A DNA stretch of 64,000 nucleotides. Source: DATFVA01 sp963764235. GTDB lineage: Bacteria > Bacteroidota > Ignavibacteria > Ignavibacteriales > Ignavibacteriaceae. The position numbers were made by a program, and so were the translations under genes. Under the pieces are notes generated by a model. It searched no databases. It had not been told where the DNA came from and saw only the letters and a program-made list of their open reading frames with translations. Location: the NCBI GenBank assembly GCA_963764235.1, contig CAVXRO010000014.1, forward strand, positions 1 through 64,000, read 5' to 3'. Below are positions 54,757 to 64,000 of this stretch, piece after piece; the stretch's first letter is position 1, and each line of letters starts with the position of its first letter.

Positions 54757-55851
54757 TTAAACAGCTTTCATAACTATTAAAGTAAGATCATCCTGAACCG
54801 GGGAAGAATAAGTGAAATTCTTTACTGCATGTACGATGACGTTCCGTACCTCTTCAGCAGATTTCTCTGAATTTTCACATATAAGTCTTATCAGATTTTC
54901 CTCCCCGAAGATCCGGTAATAAGTATCCATTGCTTCCACAACACCGTCTGTGAAAAAAACCAAAAGATCTCCGGCATCAGGCCTCAGCGAAACTTCTTCT
55001 GTAGAGTTGGAAAATAAATATTCGTTAGCAAGACCAATTCCCATGCCGCCTGGAGTAACCCTGATACATCTTGCTTCTGATTTATTGTAGTGTATAAGGG
55101 GCATATGACCTGCGCGCGAGAGTATTATTTCTCCGCCTGAATTTACTTCTGCAATACTAAGCGTCAGGAATGAACCTTTTTTTAAGACCCTCTTCAGATT
55201 ATTATTCAGGGCGTTCAAAATAGTTTTGGGGGAGGATTCTATGCTGACAATGTTATGGAGAATTGACTGAACCTGCACCATAAGAAGAGCTGCAGACATT
55301 CCTTTTCCGGAGACATCTCCTATTACAACGAAAGTTTTGTCATTTTCGGGATCCGGTTTAATGAAGTCGTAGTAATCACCGCCGACTTCCCTCGCCGTTG
55401 CCATGTGACAGCTTATCTGATAATATTTATTTTCGGGCGGCACTTCTGGCATCATCTTCATCTGTATTTCACGGGCAACTTCAAGCTCATCCTTTGCGGT
55501 AAGCTTATCTGCAAGTTCAAATGCCACAAGAAGATTTATCAGGATAAAACCCCAGACCGCAAATCCCCAATCATTTCCAAAATAGGCTAATATGAACAGA
55601 ATCAATCCCAGGAAATATATTATTCTTCGTCCGGGGGTAAGAAGATTTAGAAATTCTAAGAAAAGATTTCGTGAAAAAAGAATAAAATCCAAAACCCTGT
55701 TCCGGCTCTTCTCGGGTTTTTTCATTCTCTTGACGTAGAAATCATAAACCTCGGGCACATCTCTTCTTACGAGTTTATGAAACTCATTGTAATTTAGCTC
55801 TCCGGTATAAAAACGGAATAATCTTCTTAACCTTTCAAAAAGGTGATTCAT
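54757..55851 (-). CDS. SpoIIE/RsbU-type PP2C serine phosphatase with membrane anchor
   Basis: 364 residues. Two adjacent membrane helices (about 78-115) follow a 75-residue charged N-terminus. The catalytic domain (about 122-364) starts with the linker LEVAREIQMKMMP and has the metal-binding motifs GGDYYD, IGDVSGKGMSAALLM, FFTDGVVEAMD and VQDDLTLIV. Such enzymes dephosphorylate anti-anti-sigma factors in partner-switching systems. No STAS or anti-sigma gene is adjacent. It lies 10 bases downstream of the aminotransferase gene on the same strand. Confidence 0.93.
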   Translation of the reverse strand: MNHLFERLRRLFRFYTGELNYNEFHKLVRRDVPEVYDFYVKRMKKPEKSRNRVLDFILFSRNLFLEFLNLLTPGRRIIYFLGLILFILAYFGNDWGFAVWGFILINLLVAFELADKLTAKDELEVAREIQMKMMPEVPPENKYYQISCHMATAREVGGDYYDFIKPDPENDKTFVVIGDVSGKGMSAALLMVQVQSILHNIVSIESSPKTILNALNNNLKRVLKKGSFLTLSIAEVNSGGEIILSRAGHMPLIHYNKSEARCIRVTPGGMGIGLANEYLFSNSTEEVSLRPDAGDLLVFFTDGVVEAMDTYYRIFGEENLIRLICENSEKSAEEVRNVIVHAVKNFTYSSPVQDDLTLIVMKAV

Positions 55852-55861
55852 TTAAATAATC

Positions 55862-56953
55862 TCAGATTTTGCTTAATATGTCCGCTGCGCCTTTAAGAAC
55901 TTCATCTTTCTTGGCAAAACAAACTCTCAACAGATTTGCGCTTCGTTTATTATTATAAAAAGGGGAGAGGGGAATAGTAGCTATCCCGGCCTCTTTAGTA
56001 AGTTTTTCAGCAAATTCCATATCATTCATATCTGTAATTCCGGAATAATCAAGAAGCTGGAAATATGTACCGCTGGCAGGCTTAAACTTCCAGAGGGAAT
56101 TTTTCAGGTTCCTCAGGAACACATCTCTCTTTTTTTCATAAAAGTGATTAAGCTTCATATAATGACTTTCGTTATCCATATATTCAGCATATGCATACTG
56201 AATTGGTGTATTAACCGCAAATACAATGAACTGATGTATTTTCCTGAATTCCCTCATCATGCCTTCAGGTGCGGCGCAATAACCCATCTTCCATCCTGTG
56301 GTATGATATGTTTTACCAAACGATGAGATTACAAAAGATTTTTTTACGAGTTCCCTGGAAGAGGAAACTGAAATATGTTTTTTTTCATCAAACACAATAT
56401 GCTCATAAACTTCATCGCTAAGTACAAAAATATCCTTATTCCTGGTTATATCTTCCAGATTTTTTATGTCCGTCTCATTTATTACACTGCCGGTTGGATT
56501 ATGGGGCGAATTGAGAAATATCATCCTTGTTCTGTCTGTAACTGCCTTGGCAGCTTTGTCCCAGTCTATTGAGAAATCCGTTTCTTTCAGTGGGACATAT
56601 ACAGGATTTCCCCCGTTTATTTTCACTGACGGAGCATAACTGTCATAGGCCGGTTCAAACAGGATAACCTCATCTCCGGGATTGATTACTGCTGCTGCCG
56701 TTGTATAAATCGCCTGGGTAGCACCTGCAGTAATATTAATCTCATTCTCAGGATCATATTTATGGCCGTATAACCTCTGTATTTTTTCTGAGATCTTATA
56801 CCTGAGTACAGGAATTCCAGGCATAGGTGCATACTGATTAAAACCCTTCCTCAGGTAATAATCGACAAGATCAAGCAGTTCCTCATTACAATTAAAATCG
56901 GGAAATCCCTGGCTAAGATTGATTGCATTGTTTTCATATGCCAACCGCGACAT
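55862..56953 (-). CDS. Class I/II aminotransferase (methionine/kynurenine aminotransferase-like)
   Basis: PLP enzyme, 363 residues from the ATG at 56953. Motifs are NLSQGFPDF, YAPMPGIPVLR, GATQAIYTTA, NSPHNPTGSVI, LSDEVYEHIVFDEK and the PLP-lysine region SSFGKTYHTTGWKMGY, closest to YbdL/KAT. Family members begin about 15-20 residues earlier with a DTGTTIFTIMSRLA stretch. Exactly that is found in frame upstream (56954-56980) and its start SKL lies in the next frame, after an extra base near 56981-56984, reaching an ATG at 57020. The true gene is therefore probably 55862-57020 with one indel. The PP2C gene follows after 10 bases. Confidence 0.9.
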   Translation of the reverse strand: MSRLAYENNAINLSQGFPDFNCNEELLDLVDYYLRKGFNQYAPMPGIPVLRYKISEKIQRLYGHKYDPENEINITAGATQAIYTTAAAVINPGDEVILFEPAYDSYAPSVKINGGNPVYVPLKETDFSIDWDKAAKAVTDRTRMIFLNSPHNPTGSVINETDIKNLEDITRNKDIFVLSDEVYEHIVFDEKKHISVSSSRELVKKSFVISSFGKTYHTTGWKMGYCAAPEGMMREFRKIHQFIVFAVNTPIQYAYAEYMDNESHYMKLNHFYEKKRDVFLRNLKNSLWKFKPASGTYFQLLDYSGITDMNDMEFAEKLTKEAGIATIPLSPFYNNKRSANLLRVCFAKKDEVLKGAADILSKI

Positions 56954-57153
56954 TATAGTGAATATTGTCGTTCCCGTGTCAGCGCAGCTTTGAATTCAGC
57001 GTTCCGGTATGGGTATTCATTTCAAAACTTCTTTGAATATTTGTATGCGTAAAATAAATAAAATATCCTATTGACTGAAGTTCACGGGGGATTTATTATG
57101 AATACTACATCGGGAAGGGAGTGAAAGCAGACCGTGAAGAGACTGAAAATAGC

Positions 57154-58691
57154 TTAATCAACTTCAAATTCTGAAACGGGGGGTCTTATTGAATCATAGA
57201 GTGTTCTTAACCGCTGATATGCAAAACGGCTGCCCCGCTGGGCTGAGTCCCTGTAGTAAGTTACCGCCTTTGCTATATCCTTTCTTACCCCAATTCCATT
57301 CTCATACGCATAACCGGCTGCCGACTGTGCAAGCACTGAACCTTTAACCGATGCGGAAAGAAGCTGATCAACCTTCTCACCGTAATCAGAAGCCGGCAGC
57401 TGATCCAGGATAACCGCTGCATTCATTCGGATCTTAGCATCTTTGGATCCGAGCTTTTGGCACGTTCCCATAATGAAAAAGCTTTATGCAGATCGTGTTT
57501 TTGTATGCCGGAGTAATAAAAAAGGCCATACTCAATAAGGGCAGGTGTGAAGCCCTTTTCAGAAGATCTTTGCAAAAGATTTACAGCATCATTTAAAGTA
57601 ATTTGGTGATCCAGTCCAAGTATCTCCAGGCCGTACCAATCAAACATTGCAATAGCATTACCGGCATCACTTTCTTTTTGTATTAAAGGAAAAAATGTTC
57701 CGACTTTCTGCATGTCATAAAGAAGGATTGATGCCGGAGGACTGTCAAGCCTTGATGCCCTTATATAATATTCTATTGCAGTAAGCAGATCTTTTTTATA
57801 GTAGATGCCTTTTTCATAAAGCCTTCCCAGGAAAGCTAATGCTTCAGCACTTCCAAAGTCAGCAGCCTGATTAATGAGCGGAATCAACCTTGAAACCTTA
57901 ACAAAGTTAGTGTCCTGAAGACTGTTCTTTATCGAATCCGAAAGTTCGGTGAAACCTGAATGAGTCAGATCCTCGAGAAGTCTTTTATTGGTCACGGTAG
58001 GGATGGTATCCAGAATATCTTCAAAATCTATATAAACGAGGCCGAGGGAAGATTTAATAGGAGAGCTATTGTTCGAAGCAATAGAAGTATCCTGTCCGCT
58101 GATATTTGCTTCGGTGGTATCTATTCCGGAATAAGGAACCTTATTCTTTATTTCCTTAAGTGTTTCCTCTGCACTATGAATGCCTTTCCTGGCGGCTTTG
58201 CTGATCCAGGTATAAGCTTTTCCCCAGTTACGTTTAACGATAAGGTTGTCTGTATAAAGAAGTCCTATTGCATACTGAGCTTCTGGCATACCTTCATCCG
58301 CCGCCTCTTTGAAAAACTTAAAAGCTTCAAAAGGATCCCATTCCGTGCCCCATCCGTTTATCAGGAGAATTGCATAATTATATTTAGCTGCAGTTACACC
58401 ATGGTCTGCGGCACTTTTAATCCATTTTGCCGCTTTGATTGTGTCAGCTTCGACTCCCTCGCCTAAGAGGTACCTGATACCAAGCTCGTGTTGTGCAAGG
58501 GGATCTCCTGAGTTTGCTTCCCTGATTAAATTAAACTGCTGCCATATCCGGTATGACAAATCCGGTTGATAGAAAAGATTCGGACGGGTTTGAGGTTTAT
58601 TATTCTTAAATGCGAAACTTTTTGTCGAGTCTTGCCCGAAACTGTTAACCGCAGTCAGTAGAAAGAAAAGAATTAGAAAGGAATTTCTCAA
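57154..58691 (-). pseudogene. Exported Sel1-repeat protein, frameshifted near 57440
   Basis: A TTG start at 58691 gives a signal peptide (FLILFFLLTAVNSFGQ) and a long run of Sel1-like (SLR) helical repeats, e.g. AQHELGIRYLLGEGVEADTIKAAKW, AKYNYAILLINGWG, AQYAIGLLYTDN, ALAFLGRLYEKGIYYKKDL. The frame stops at 57423, but the repeats resume in the next frame (57154-57471) as SAAGYAYENGIGVRKDIAKAV to a stop at 57154. The join lies near 57435-57450. The whole would be about 510 residues. Sel1 proteins act as scaffolds, often in the periplasm. It is third in a run Omp85-small protein-Sel1. Confidence 0.8.
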
Positions 58692-58741
58692 AGTTGTCTT
58701 ATAACCTGGTTTTCAAGTTGAATTTATATTAGAGACAAATA

Positions 58742-59077
58742 TTATAATAAAAGTTTAATAATGGGAGTATATTTTTCGGGAAGCGCGAACTTTCTGTTTT
58801 CAACGTAATCCTTTGCTGCGCGGGTAATCCATTCCCGGTTGGATTCTATTTCTTTTAGCTCAATCTTTATCGGACTTTCATTGACCAGTAAATATTTCTT
58901 AATGTTTAGTTCCACTGGGTTATCCTCCCCGGTCAGCATAACAGAAACAAAGATTCTTTTTTCGCTGCTATTCACATTAAACTCAAGGAGCTTTCCATAA
59001 TTTTCAATTTTCTTGCTGATCAGCAGCTTTGCTGAAGCACTTGTAAAATCATCTTTTATATTTGAAATAAATCCCAT
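58742..59077 (-). CDS. Small conserved-looking protein of unknown function
   Basis: The start is taken at ATG 59077 (GFISNIKDDFTSASAKLL), which follows the Omp85 stop by 4 bases and has a GGAGG-like site (CGGAGGAAT) upstream; the open frame to 59224 overlaps the Omp85 gene and is rejected. 111 residues, no signal or membrane helix. It looks like a beta-rich middle (RIFVSVMLTGEDNPVEL, KYLLVNESPIKIELKEI) with a helical end. I know no family. Close coupling to an Omp85 protein may indicate a linked role. Confidence 0.7.
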   Translation of the reverse strand: MGFISNIKDDFTSASAKLLISKKIENYGKLLEFNVNSSEKRIFVSVMLTGEDNPVELNIKKYLLVNESPIKIELKEIESNREWITRAAKDYVENRKFALPEKYTPIIKLLL

Positions 59078-59081
59078 TTTA

Positions 59082-60790
59082 TTATTCCTCCGAAAAATCA
59101 ATGGTTGCCGGCTCACCAAAATTAAAGTTTCTGCTTCCAAGTACGAAAGCAGCTGAAAAAATAATTTCAGTTTTACCTTTTCCTGAACCGGGATTATATG
59201 GATTATAAACAAGAGCCAGTTCAAAATTAGTCTTAGAGATTGATTGATTCTGAGTCCTTAATCCAAAACCGTATCCCTGGTATACACGACTCGATAATAG
59301 GTTCTGGTTCTCTCCTGATATTAAAGCGTAATCAGCGAAAGCTATTCCACCTATGACAAATCCAAGGATATTATATGGGGTAAAAAGTCTCATTTCCAGA
59401 TCAAGCACGTTCCGTTTAACGCCTGCTATGGAAAATTCATTAAATCCCGGCATTCCTGCTGAGCGGTTAAGATATATCTGTTCACCTTCAAACCTGTTGA
59501 AACCGAGTATGTAGTTATTCTGAACAAAGAACCTTGCTTTCCATCCATCTTTGAAAACAAGAGGAGAGTGATAAATCAAATCAAATTTTATGGTATTCTG
59601 TTCCCACTTATCAGAAAACCTGAAGCCTCCAGTTCAAAATTTCCTGATATATAACCGAAATGATTAATCTGTGCAGAATATACCAGTTGTGCTCCATAAT
59701 ACCATCGGTTGTAAAATTCCCTTGAATCTGAACCGGTTGTAAGCGCTATCATTCCGCCGACAGGGATATCTTCTGTAACACCAAACTCACTGACATAATA
59801 TGCCTTATAAAATTTCCTGGAAATGGCTCCAAGGCTCGCAAGGTATAATCTGTGATTTTCAAAAATTTTATTGGAATCAGCTGTTACTTTTGGTCTTATC
59901 CTGTAATGTTTGCGGAAATATCTGCCTGAAACAATAAACGATGAGCTTTTCCTTACTGGTTGGGGCACAAAAGGCAGCATGAATGACCTTCCGATCCAGA
60001 GATCCTGCGAATCATAACTGTGCGGGATGAGAGTAATCTTTTTACTGTCGTCGATGAAACGTAAGTCATCGTGCTGCCAGGTGAAATCAAGTCCTCCAGC
60101 CCACTTTGTGCATGTCGTAAAGAAGGAGCGGTTCAGGCTGACCTGAAAAAGGTTACTCTTATTATTGCTTGCCAGGTTAAGCGATGCATTTACAAAAGAA
60201 CCTTTTATATTATTTATTGTATAGTCAAATTTTCCTCCCCATCCTATATAAGAGTCCTCGTCATGAGTGATCAACAATCCTGCAGAGTGCCCGATTCCCA
60301 TAAAATTTTTATCTTTTAATCCCAGGTACCCGCTTTTTCTTTTCGGACTATAAGAAATCTGCGGATCCAGTGTCCATTTGTCTTTTGTGGAAACGTACAC
60401 ATCAACATTTCCGGTTTCCTCAGTACTTTGAAGTTTTATAGCAGCATCATAAAAGTAGCCTGACTGACGCAGAAGTCTTTCACTATCTTCAATTGACTGA
60501 GGATCAAGTTTATCTCCCTCCTTAAACAGGAGGATGTTTTTAATCACCCAGGTTTTTGTTTTGGAATGAAGTGCATTTCCTATTTTCCCCAAAATATCGG
60601 GTTTCCAATTCTGTCCATCGTTTATTGACGGACCGGAAACGTCGATATTATTTATAAAAATATTCTTAATTGTTTTTCCTTCACTGGCTTTTACCCTTAT
60701 TGAATCCGTGGAAACCGTGAAGGCAAAGGAACTGAAATGAAGAACGCACAATAGAAATATGGTAAGAACAGCTTTTCTGGTTTTAATCAT
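59082..60790 (-). pseudogene. Omp85/BamA-like outer-membrane protein, frameshifted near 59610
   Basis: The N-terminal frame (59588-60790, 400 residues) has a signal peptide (AVLTIFLLCVLHFSSFAF), a POTRA-like domain (IKNIFINNIDVSG, FKEGDKLDPQSIEDSERLLRQSGYFYDA) and the first barrel strands (YLGLKDKNFMGIGHSAGL, GSFVNASLNLASNN). The rest of the barrel continues one frame over (59082 to about 59612: KWEQNTIKFDLIYHS, YGFGLRTQNQS, ELALVYNPYNPG, EIIFSAAFVLG). One base change at about 59605-59615 joins them into about 570 residues. Such proteins insert or move polypeptides or lipids at the outer membrane. It leads a run with a small protein and a Sel1 protein and is divergent from the symporter gene. 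Confidence 0.8.
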
Positions 60791-60968
60791 ATACTCAAAA
60801 TATTAATTATAAAGATATTTTAACAATACCTTAATAATTCTTCTGTGACCTAAACTGAATATCTTAAATATGCTCTTTTTTCTTGACCTAAATAACCTAT
60901 TAAAGTAATTTGAATCCCAAAATAAACCTTTTTTTATCACTGGGTCACTATACTATAAAAGGACATCT

Positions 60969-62573
60969 ATGGGAGTTAATGTTTCCGCAGCAGACCTTAT
61001 AGTAATAGCAGGTTATATCATTCTCGTTCTCGCAATAGGATTTTATTTCAGAAAAAAACACAAAAACAGTGAGGAATATTTCCTTGCAGGAAGGAATGTA
61101 GGCTGGGTTGCTATCGGAGCATCTCTTTTTGCTACCAACATTTCGAGTGAACATTTCCTTGGCCTTGCAGGAACTGGTGCGCAATCTGGACTTGCAGTAG
61201 GCCACTTTGAATGGCTGGCCTGCCTGATTGTTCTTCTTCTGGGCTGGGTTTTTACTCCCTTTTACCTGAAATCCGGTGTGTTTACGATGCCCGAATTTCT
61301 TGAGAAGAGATATAACAGCGCATCAAGGTACTATCTGAGTATAGTTTCAATAATTGCATATGTCCTTACTAAAATCTCCATTGCCCTGTATGCAGGGGGG
61401 ATATTACTTAATGCTGTGATGGGCTGGGATATGTATACCTCGGCAGTCATAATAGTCCTAATAACAGGTTTATATACAGTAACGGGGGGACTTTCTGCCG
61501 TAATTTATACAGATCTCGTGCAAATGTTAATCCTCATTGGCGGGTCTGTGATTTTAACTATACTTGGTTTGAACCAGGCTGGGGGCTGGAATAACCTTGT
61601 TGCCGGTACGCCGGTTTCTTTTTGGCATATGTTTAAGCCTATGACAGATCCTGATTTTCCCTGGACAGGTATAGTTTTCGGAGCACCTATACTGGGGATA
61701 TGGTACTGGTGTACCGACCAGTACATTGTGCAGAGGGTTCTCAGTGCAAGAAATTTGTCTAATGCACAGAGCGGGACAGTCTTCGCAGGCTTTCTTAAAA
61801 TATTACCCGTTTTTATTCTTATCCTCCCGGGTATAATTGCTTACTATCTTTCTAAAGGAACGATAAGTGGTGACCAGGCTTATGCATGGATGATTACCAA
61901 CCTGCTTCCTTCAGGATTAAAAGGACTTGTGGTCGCTGGGCTTCTTGCTGCACTGATGTCCTCACTAAGCGCTATGTTTAATTCAACCTCAACTTTGCTA
62001 ACCATCGATATTTATAAGAAACTCAAACCCGGCGCTGATGAAAAAGCCACAGTTAATTTCGGACGGATAACCACGGGAGTAATGGTTATACTTGGACTCC
62101 TATGGATCCCATTCATTGGGCTTCTGAGCGATAACAGGATGTATGTTTATCTCCAGAGTGTGCAGGCATATATTTCGCCGCCTATTGCGGCCTGTTTTCT
62201 TTTTGGTATTTTCTGGAAAAGGGTTAATGGCAAAGGTGCTATTTCTGCACTCCTGACTGGTTTAGTCCTCGGCGGAATAAGACTTGTCCTTGAGATCCAG
62301 AATAAAATCTCCCCTCTATCTAATGATTTTCTGAGATATGCAGCTTCCATAAACTTTCTGCATTTTGCAATCTTCCTATTTGTCGTCTGTTCTGCAGTTC
62401 TGATTGCCGTCAGCCTGGCAACAGAAGTGCCTGCCGGAAAGAAACTTGAAAAATTAGTGATATCAACCGGGGATATTAATTACAGAGCAGATTCAAAATG
62501 GAGGAAAGTTAATATTGCTGCCTCAGTTGTCCTTGTAATAACATTGGCGTTCCTGTGGTGGACATTCGGTTGA
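60969..62573 (+). CDS. Sodium:solute symporter (SSS family, SGLT-like)
   Basis: 534 residues with about 14 membrane helices. Family features are FRKKHKNSEEYFLAGRNVGW after TM1, SLFATNISSEHFLGLAGTGA, FVYLKSG-type TM4 region with FTMPEFLEKRYNSASRYYLS, the GLYTVTGGLSAVIYTDLVQ motif and WYWCTDQYIVQRVLSARN. These match SGLT/vSGLT-type sugar transporters. AAAGGA lies 7 bases before the ATG. It uses the sodium gradient to take up a sugar or related solute. The gap to the next gene is 22 bases, so it may be co-transcribed with the large membrane protein that runs off the window. Confidence 0.93.
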   Translation: MGVNVSAADLIVIAGYIILVLAIGFYFRKKHKNSEEYFLAGRNVGWVAIGASLFATNISSEHFLGLAGTGAQSGLAVGHFEWLACLIVLLLGWVFTPFYLKSGVFTMPEFLEKRYNSASRYYLSIVSIIAYVLTKISIALYAGGILLNAVMGWDMYTSAVIIVLITGLYTVTGGLSAVIYTDLVQMLILIGGSVILTILGLNQAGGWNNLVAGTPVSFWHMFKPMTDPDFPWTGIVFGAPILGIWYWCTDQYIVQRVLSARNLSNAQSGTVFAGFLKILPVFILILPGIIAYYLSKGTISGDQAYAWMITNLLPSGLKGLVVAGLLAALMSSLSAMFNSTSTLLTIDIYKKLKPGADEKATVNFGRITTGVMVILGLLWIPFIGLLSDNRMYVYLQSVQAYISPPIAACFLFGIFWKRVNGKGAISALLTGLVLGGIRLVLEIQNKISPLSNDFLRYAASINFLHFAIFLFVVCSAVLIAVSLATEVPAGKKLEKLVISTGDINYRADSKWRKVNIAASVVLVITLAFLWWTFG

Positions 62574-62595
62574 GCAACTTATTATTTATAATTAT

Positions 62596-64000
62596 ATGAA
62601 AAGAATATATCTGATTGGTTCACTGATTATTGTTTCCGTTGTTTCCGCGTATGTAATCTACAGGGTTTATCCTTCAGTACATCCTCTCGGTGCCGTGAAG
62701 CTCGATTATAACGCACTCCAGATCAAAGAAAAAGGGGAGAGCCTGGCGGATCAGTTCAACCTTGATAGATCAAATAAAATTGAAACTACCACTCTGCAAT
62801 CGAACAATAACCTGATAAAAAGTATATACGATTCGTATTCTTTCTCTGAGGCGAACGAACTTATCCGTAATAAGATTCCAGGTTATTACTGGGAGCTCGA
62901 ATGGAAAAGTTCGGATGGAAAGGTTGTAATAAACAGCAATGAAAGCAGGGAAGAACGTTCTGCCGGAGATATTACACTTGACTTCGATACAGAAGGCAAC
63001 CTTCTCAAATTTAAAAGAGAACTTACTGATTCAATTAAATTAAATTCCGCTGCTGAAGAACAGGCCCGGCAGGTGGCTCTGAAATTTCTTCAGGAATATG
63101 CCCCGGTTGTTCCCGGAGAGGAAGAGAGGGCTGCTAAATATAAAGTAACAAATAGTTTCGCCGAACAAGCGGTGAAAGAAACAAGATATCAGTCGAGAAC
63201 AGATTATGTTTTCTCCTGGAAAGCAAAATCTGCCGAAATAAATAAAAATATTTCCCTGAATGTTACTGTTTCAGGAGATCTGATCTCAGAATATAGTCTG
63301 ACTTATAATGTGTCTGAAAATGTTTCTAAAGCCCATGATAGCATGTACTCCGTTGCAACTGAAGTTCCTTTCTATATTATAATATACATTCTGATCATTA
63401 TAATTGGCTATAAGCGGATCCGTGCTTATGAGGTAAGTTTCAGGCTGGCAATAATAATGGGACTGATTGTTGGAGTTTCATTCAGCATAAATCTTTACAC
63501 TATAATTTCTGATTCATCAACAGGATGGGAGCTTTGGCTTCCTTTGATATTCAGTACGATCTTCCTTGCTATCGGAGTATTCATAAGCTGGGCAGTAAGT
63601 GAAACGTTAGCAAGAGAGGCCTGGAAAGAAAAGTTTGTTTCTCTTGACCTGCTTACGAAGGGGTATGCTTTTCATTCAAGGGTGGGAACTGCAGGTATTG
63701 TGGGTTTAATCGGGGCTTTTCTGATATACCTTGCATGGACAGGAATTCTCTTCGTGTCGGAAAAATTATTCAACATATCATTTATTGTTAAAGACGGTTC
63801 AAGTATAGTTTCACATTTTCATTCAGTCAGTCCGGCTTTGAACGTAATAGATAAAAGTATTTATCCCCAGATATATGTTACAGCTATCTTTCTATTGTTC
63901 GTTCATTCAGGACTAAAAAGGAGATTCAATTCTCTTTACTTACTGATCCCAATAAGCGCTCTGCTGTGGGGACTAATAAACTATAATGAGCTTGTGCCCA
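62596..64000 (+). CDS. Large membrane protein, N-terminal part only (possible CPBP-type protease)
   Basis: An ATG at 62596 opens a frame that stays open to the window edge (468 codons). A signal or anchor helix (YLIGSLIIVSVVSAYVIY) is followed by about 240 residues of extracytoplasmic domain with PepSY-like pieces (ANELIRNKIPGYYWELEWKS, EQARQVALKFLQEY, DYVFSWKAKS) and then several membrane helices from about residue 257 (PFYIIIYILIIIIGY, LAIIMGLIVGVSFSINLY). Proteins of this layout often end in a CPBP (Abi) intramembrane protease domain, which would lie beyond the window; that part is inference. The gap to the symporter is 22 bases. Confidence 0.75.
   Translation, partial: MKRIYLIGSLIIVSVVSAYVIYRVYPSVHPLGAVKLDYNALQIKEKGESLADQFNLDRSNKIETTTLQSNNNLIKSIYDSYSFSEANELIRNKIPGYYWELEWKSSDGKVVINSNESREERSAGDITLDFDTEGNLLKFKRELTDSIKLNSAAEEQARQVALKFLQEYAPVVPGEEERAAKYKVTNSFAEQAVKETRYQSRTDYVFSWKAKSAEINKNISLNVTVSGDLISEYSLTYNVSENVSKAHDSMYSVATEVPFYIIIYILIIIIGYKRIRAYEVSFRLAIIMGLIVGVSFSINLYTIISDSSTGWELWLPLIFSTIFLAIGVFISWAVSETLAREAWKEKFVSLDLLTKGYAFHSRVGTAGIVGLIGAFLIYLAWTGILFVSEKLFNISFIVKDGSSIVSHFHSVSPALNVIDKSIYPQIYVTAIFLLFVHSGLKRRFNSLYLLIPISALLWGLINYNELVP

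Noticed and set aside
59078..59224. Longer start for the small protein at 58742
   Set aside because: It would overlap the Omp85 gene by more than 140 bases; the ATG at 59077 has a ribosome site.
1..64000. tRNA, rRNA, CRISPR, insertion sequence, integrase or phage genes
   Set aside because: None was recognised. All larger gaps were read and no cloverleaf, transposase or repeat array was evident, though a tRNA or RNA search tool was not available.

Overview
The window looks like chromosomal DNA from a member of the Bacteroidota/Ignavibacteriota (Chlorobi-like) group. The evidence is the mitochondrial-type citrate synthase, a proline-rich TonB, a CusCBA operon with the small partner proteins usual in Bacteroidota, a leucine-type dehydrogenase, and at least one clear TTTG-N20-TAnnTTTG promoter upstream of asnS. 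The DNA is moderately AT-rich, coding density is high, and several genes carry AGGAG-type ribosome sites. No rRNA, tRNA, CRISPR array, prophage or insertion sequence was recognised.

Layout. 1-2.1 kb: ferrous iron uptake feoAB on the minus strand, with feoB broken by several frameshifts. 2.3-5.9 kb: two tandem sensor kinases (PAS-PAS-GAF-HisKA-HATPase and REC-PAS-HisKA-HATPase), both frameshifted. 6.1-12.7 kb: citrate synthase, then a 1591-residue protein joining an acyl-CoA synthetase-like domain to a C-terminal GNAT acetyltransferase. 13-20.9 kb (minus): nuoA-H-J-K-L-M-N plus a membrane-anchored cytochrome c. This is a membrane-arm-only, divergent complex I set that lacks the peripheral-arm genes and has lost several signature residues. 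21-26.9 kb (minus): small Met-rich and SHOCT proteins, an old-yellow-enzyme reductase, CcmF, a zinc-ribbon/CcmH-like protein and a heavy-metal-binding protein. 26.9-35.1 kb (minus): a copper/silver-type efflux operon (Cys-rich exported protein, CusC, CusB, CusA, PII-like protein), then a barrel-like protein and a truncated ORF upstream of it. 35.2-37.3 kb: a two-gene ABC exporter. 37.8-54.7 kb (plus): SDR, asnS, a second, canonical nuoJKLM-X-Y-N locus with an embedded ion transporter, nnrDE, a VanZ-like protein, tonB, a YdcF-like protein, leucine dehydrogenase, nusB and an MFS permease. 54.8-60.8 kb (minus): SpoIIE-type phosphatase, aminotransferase, Sel1-repeat protein, small protein and Omp85-like protein. 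61-64 kb (plus): Na+/solute symporter and a large membrane protein running off the edge.

How the genes fit together. Much of the window serves respiratory energy metabolism and its metal supply: iron uptake, cytochrome c maturation, two sets of complex I membrane subunits and a periplasmic metal efflux system. The most notable point is the contrast between the two nuo loci. The 40-48 kb set keeps the classical proton-path Glu/Lys residues. The 13-21 kb set lacks the NuoA ECG loop, the NuoH carboxylates, and key residues in NuoL and NuoN, and its NuoJ has a His/Met-rich insertion, so it may be a different, undescribed kind of complex.

Quality caution. About a dozen single-base frameshifts, several in genes expected to be essential or conserved, cluster in the first 6 kb and from 42 to 60 kb. 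Uncorrected sequencing indels are the simplest explanation, so the pseudogene calls should be read as 'frame broken in this sequence' and not as proven loss of function.
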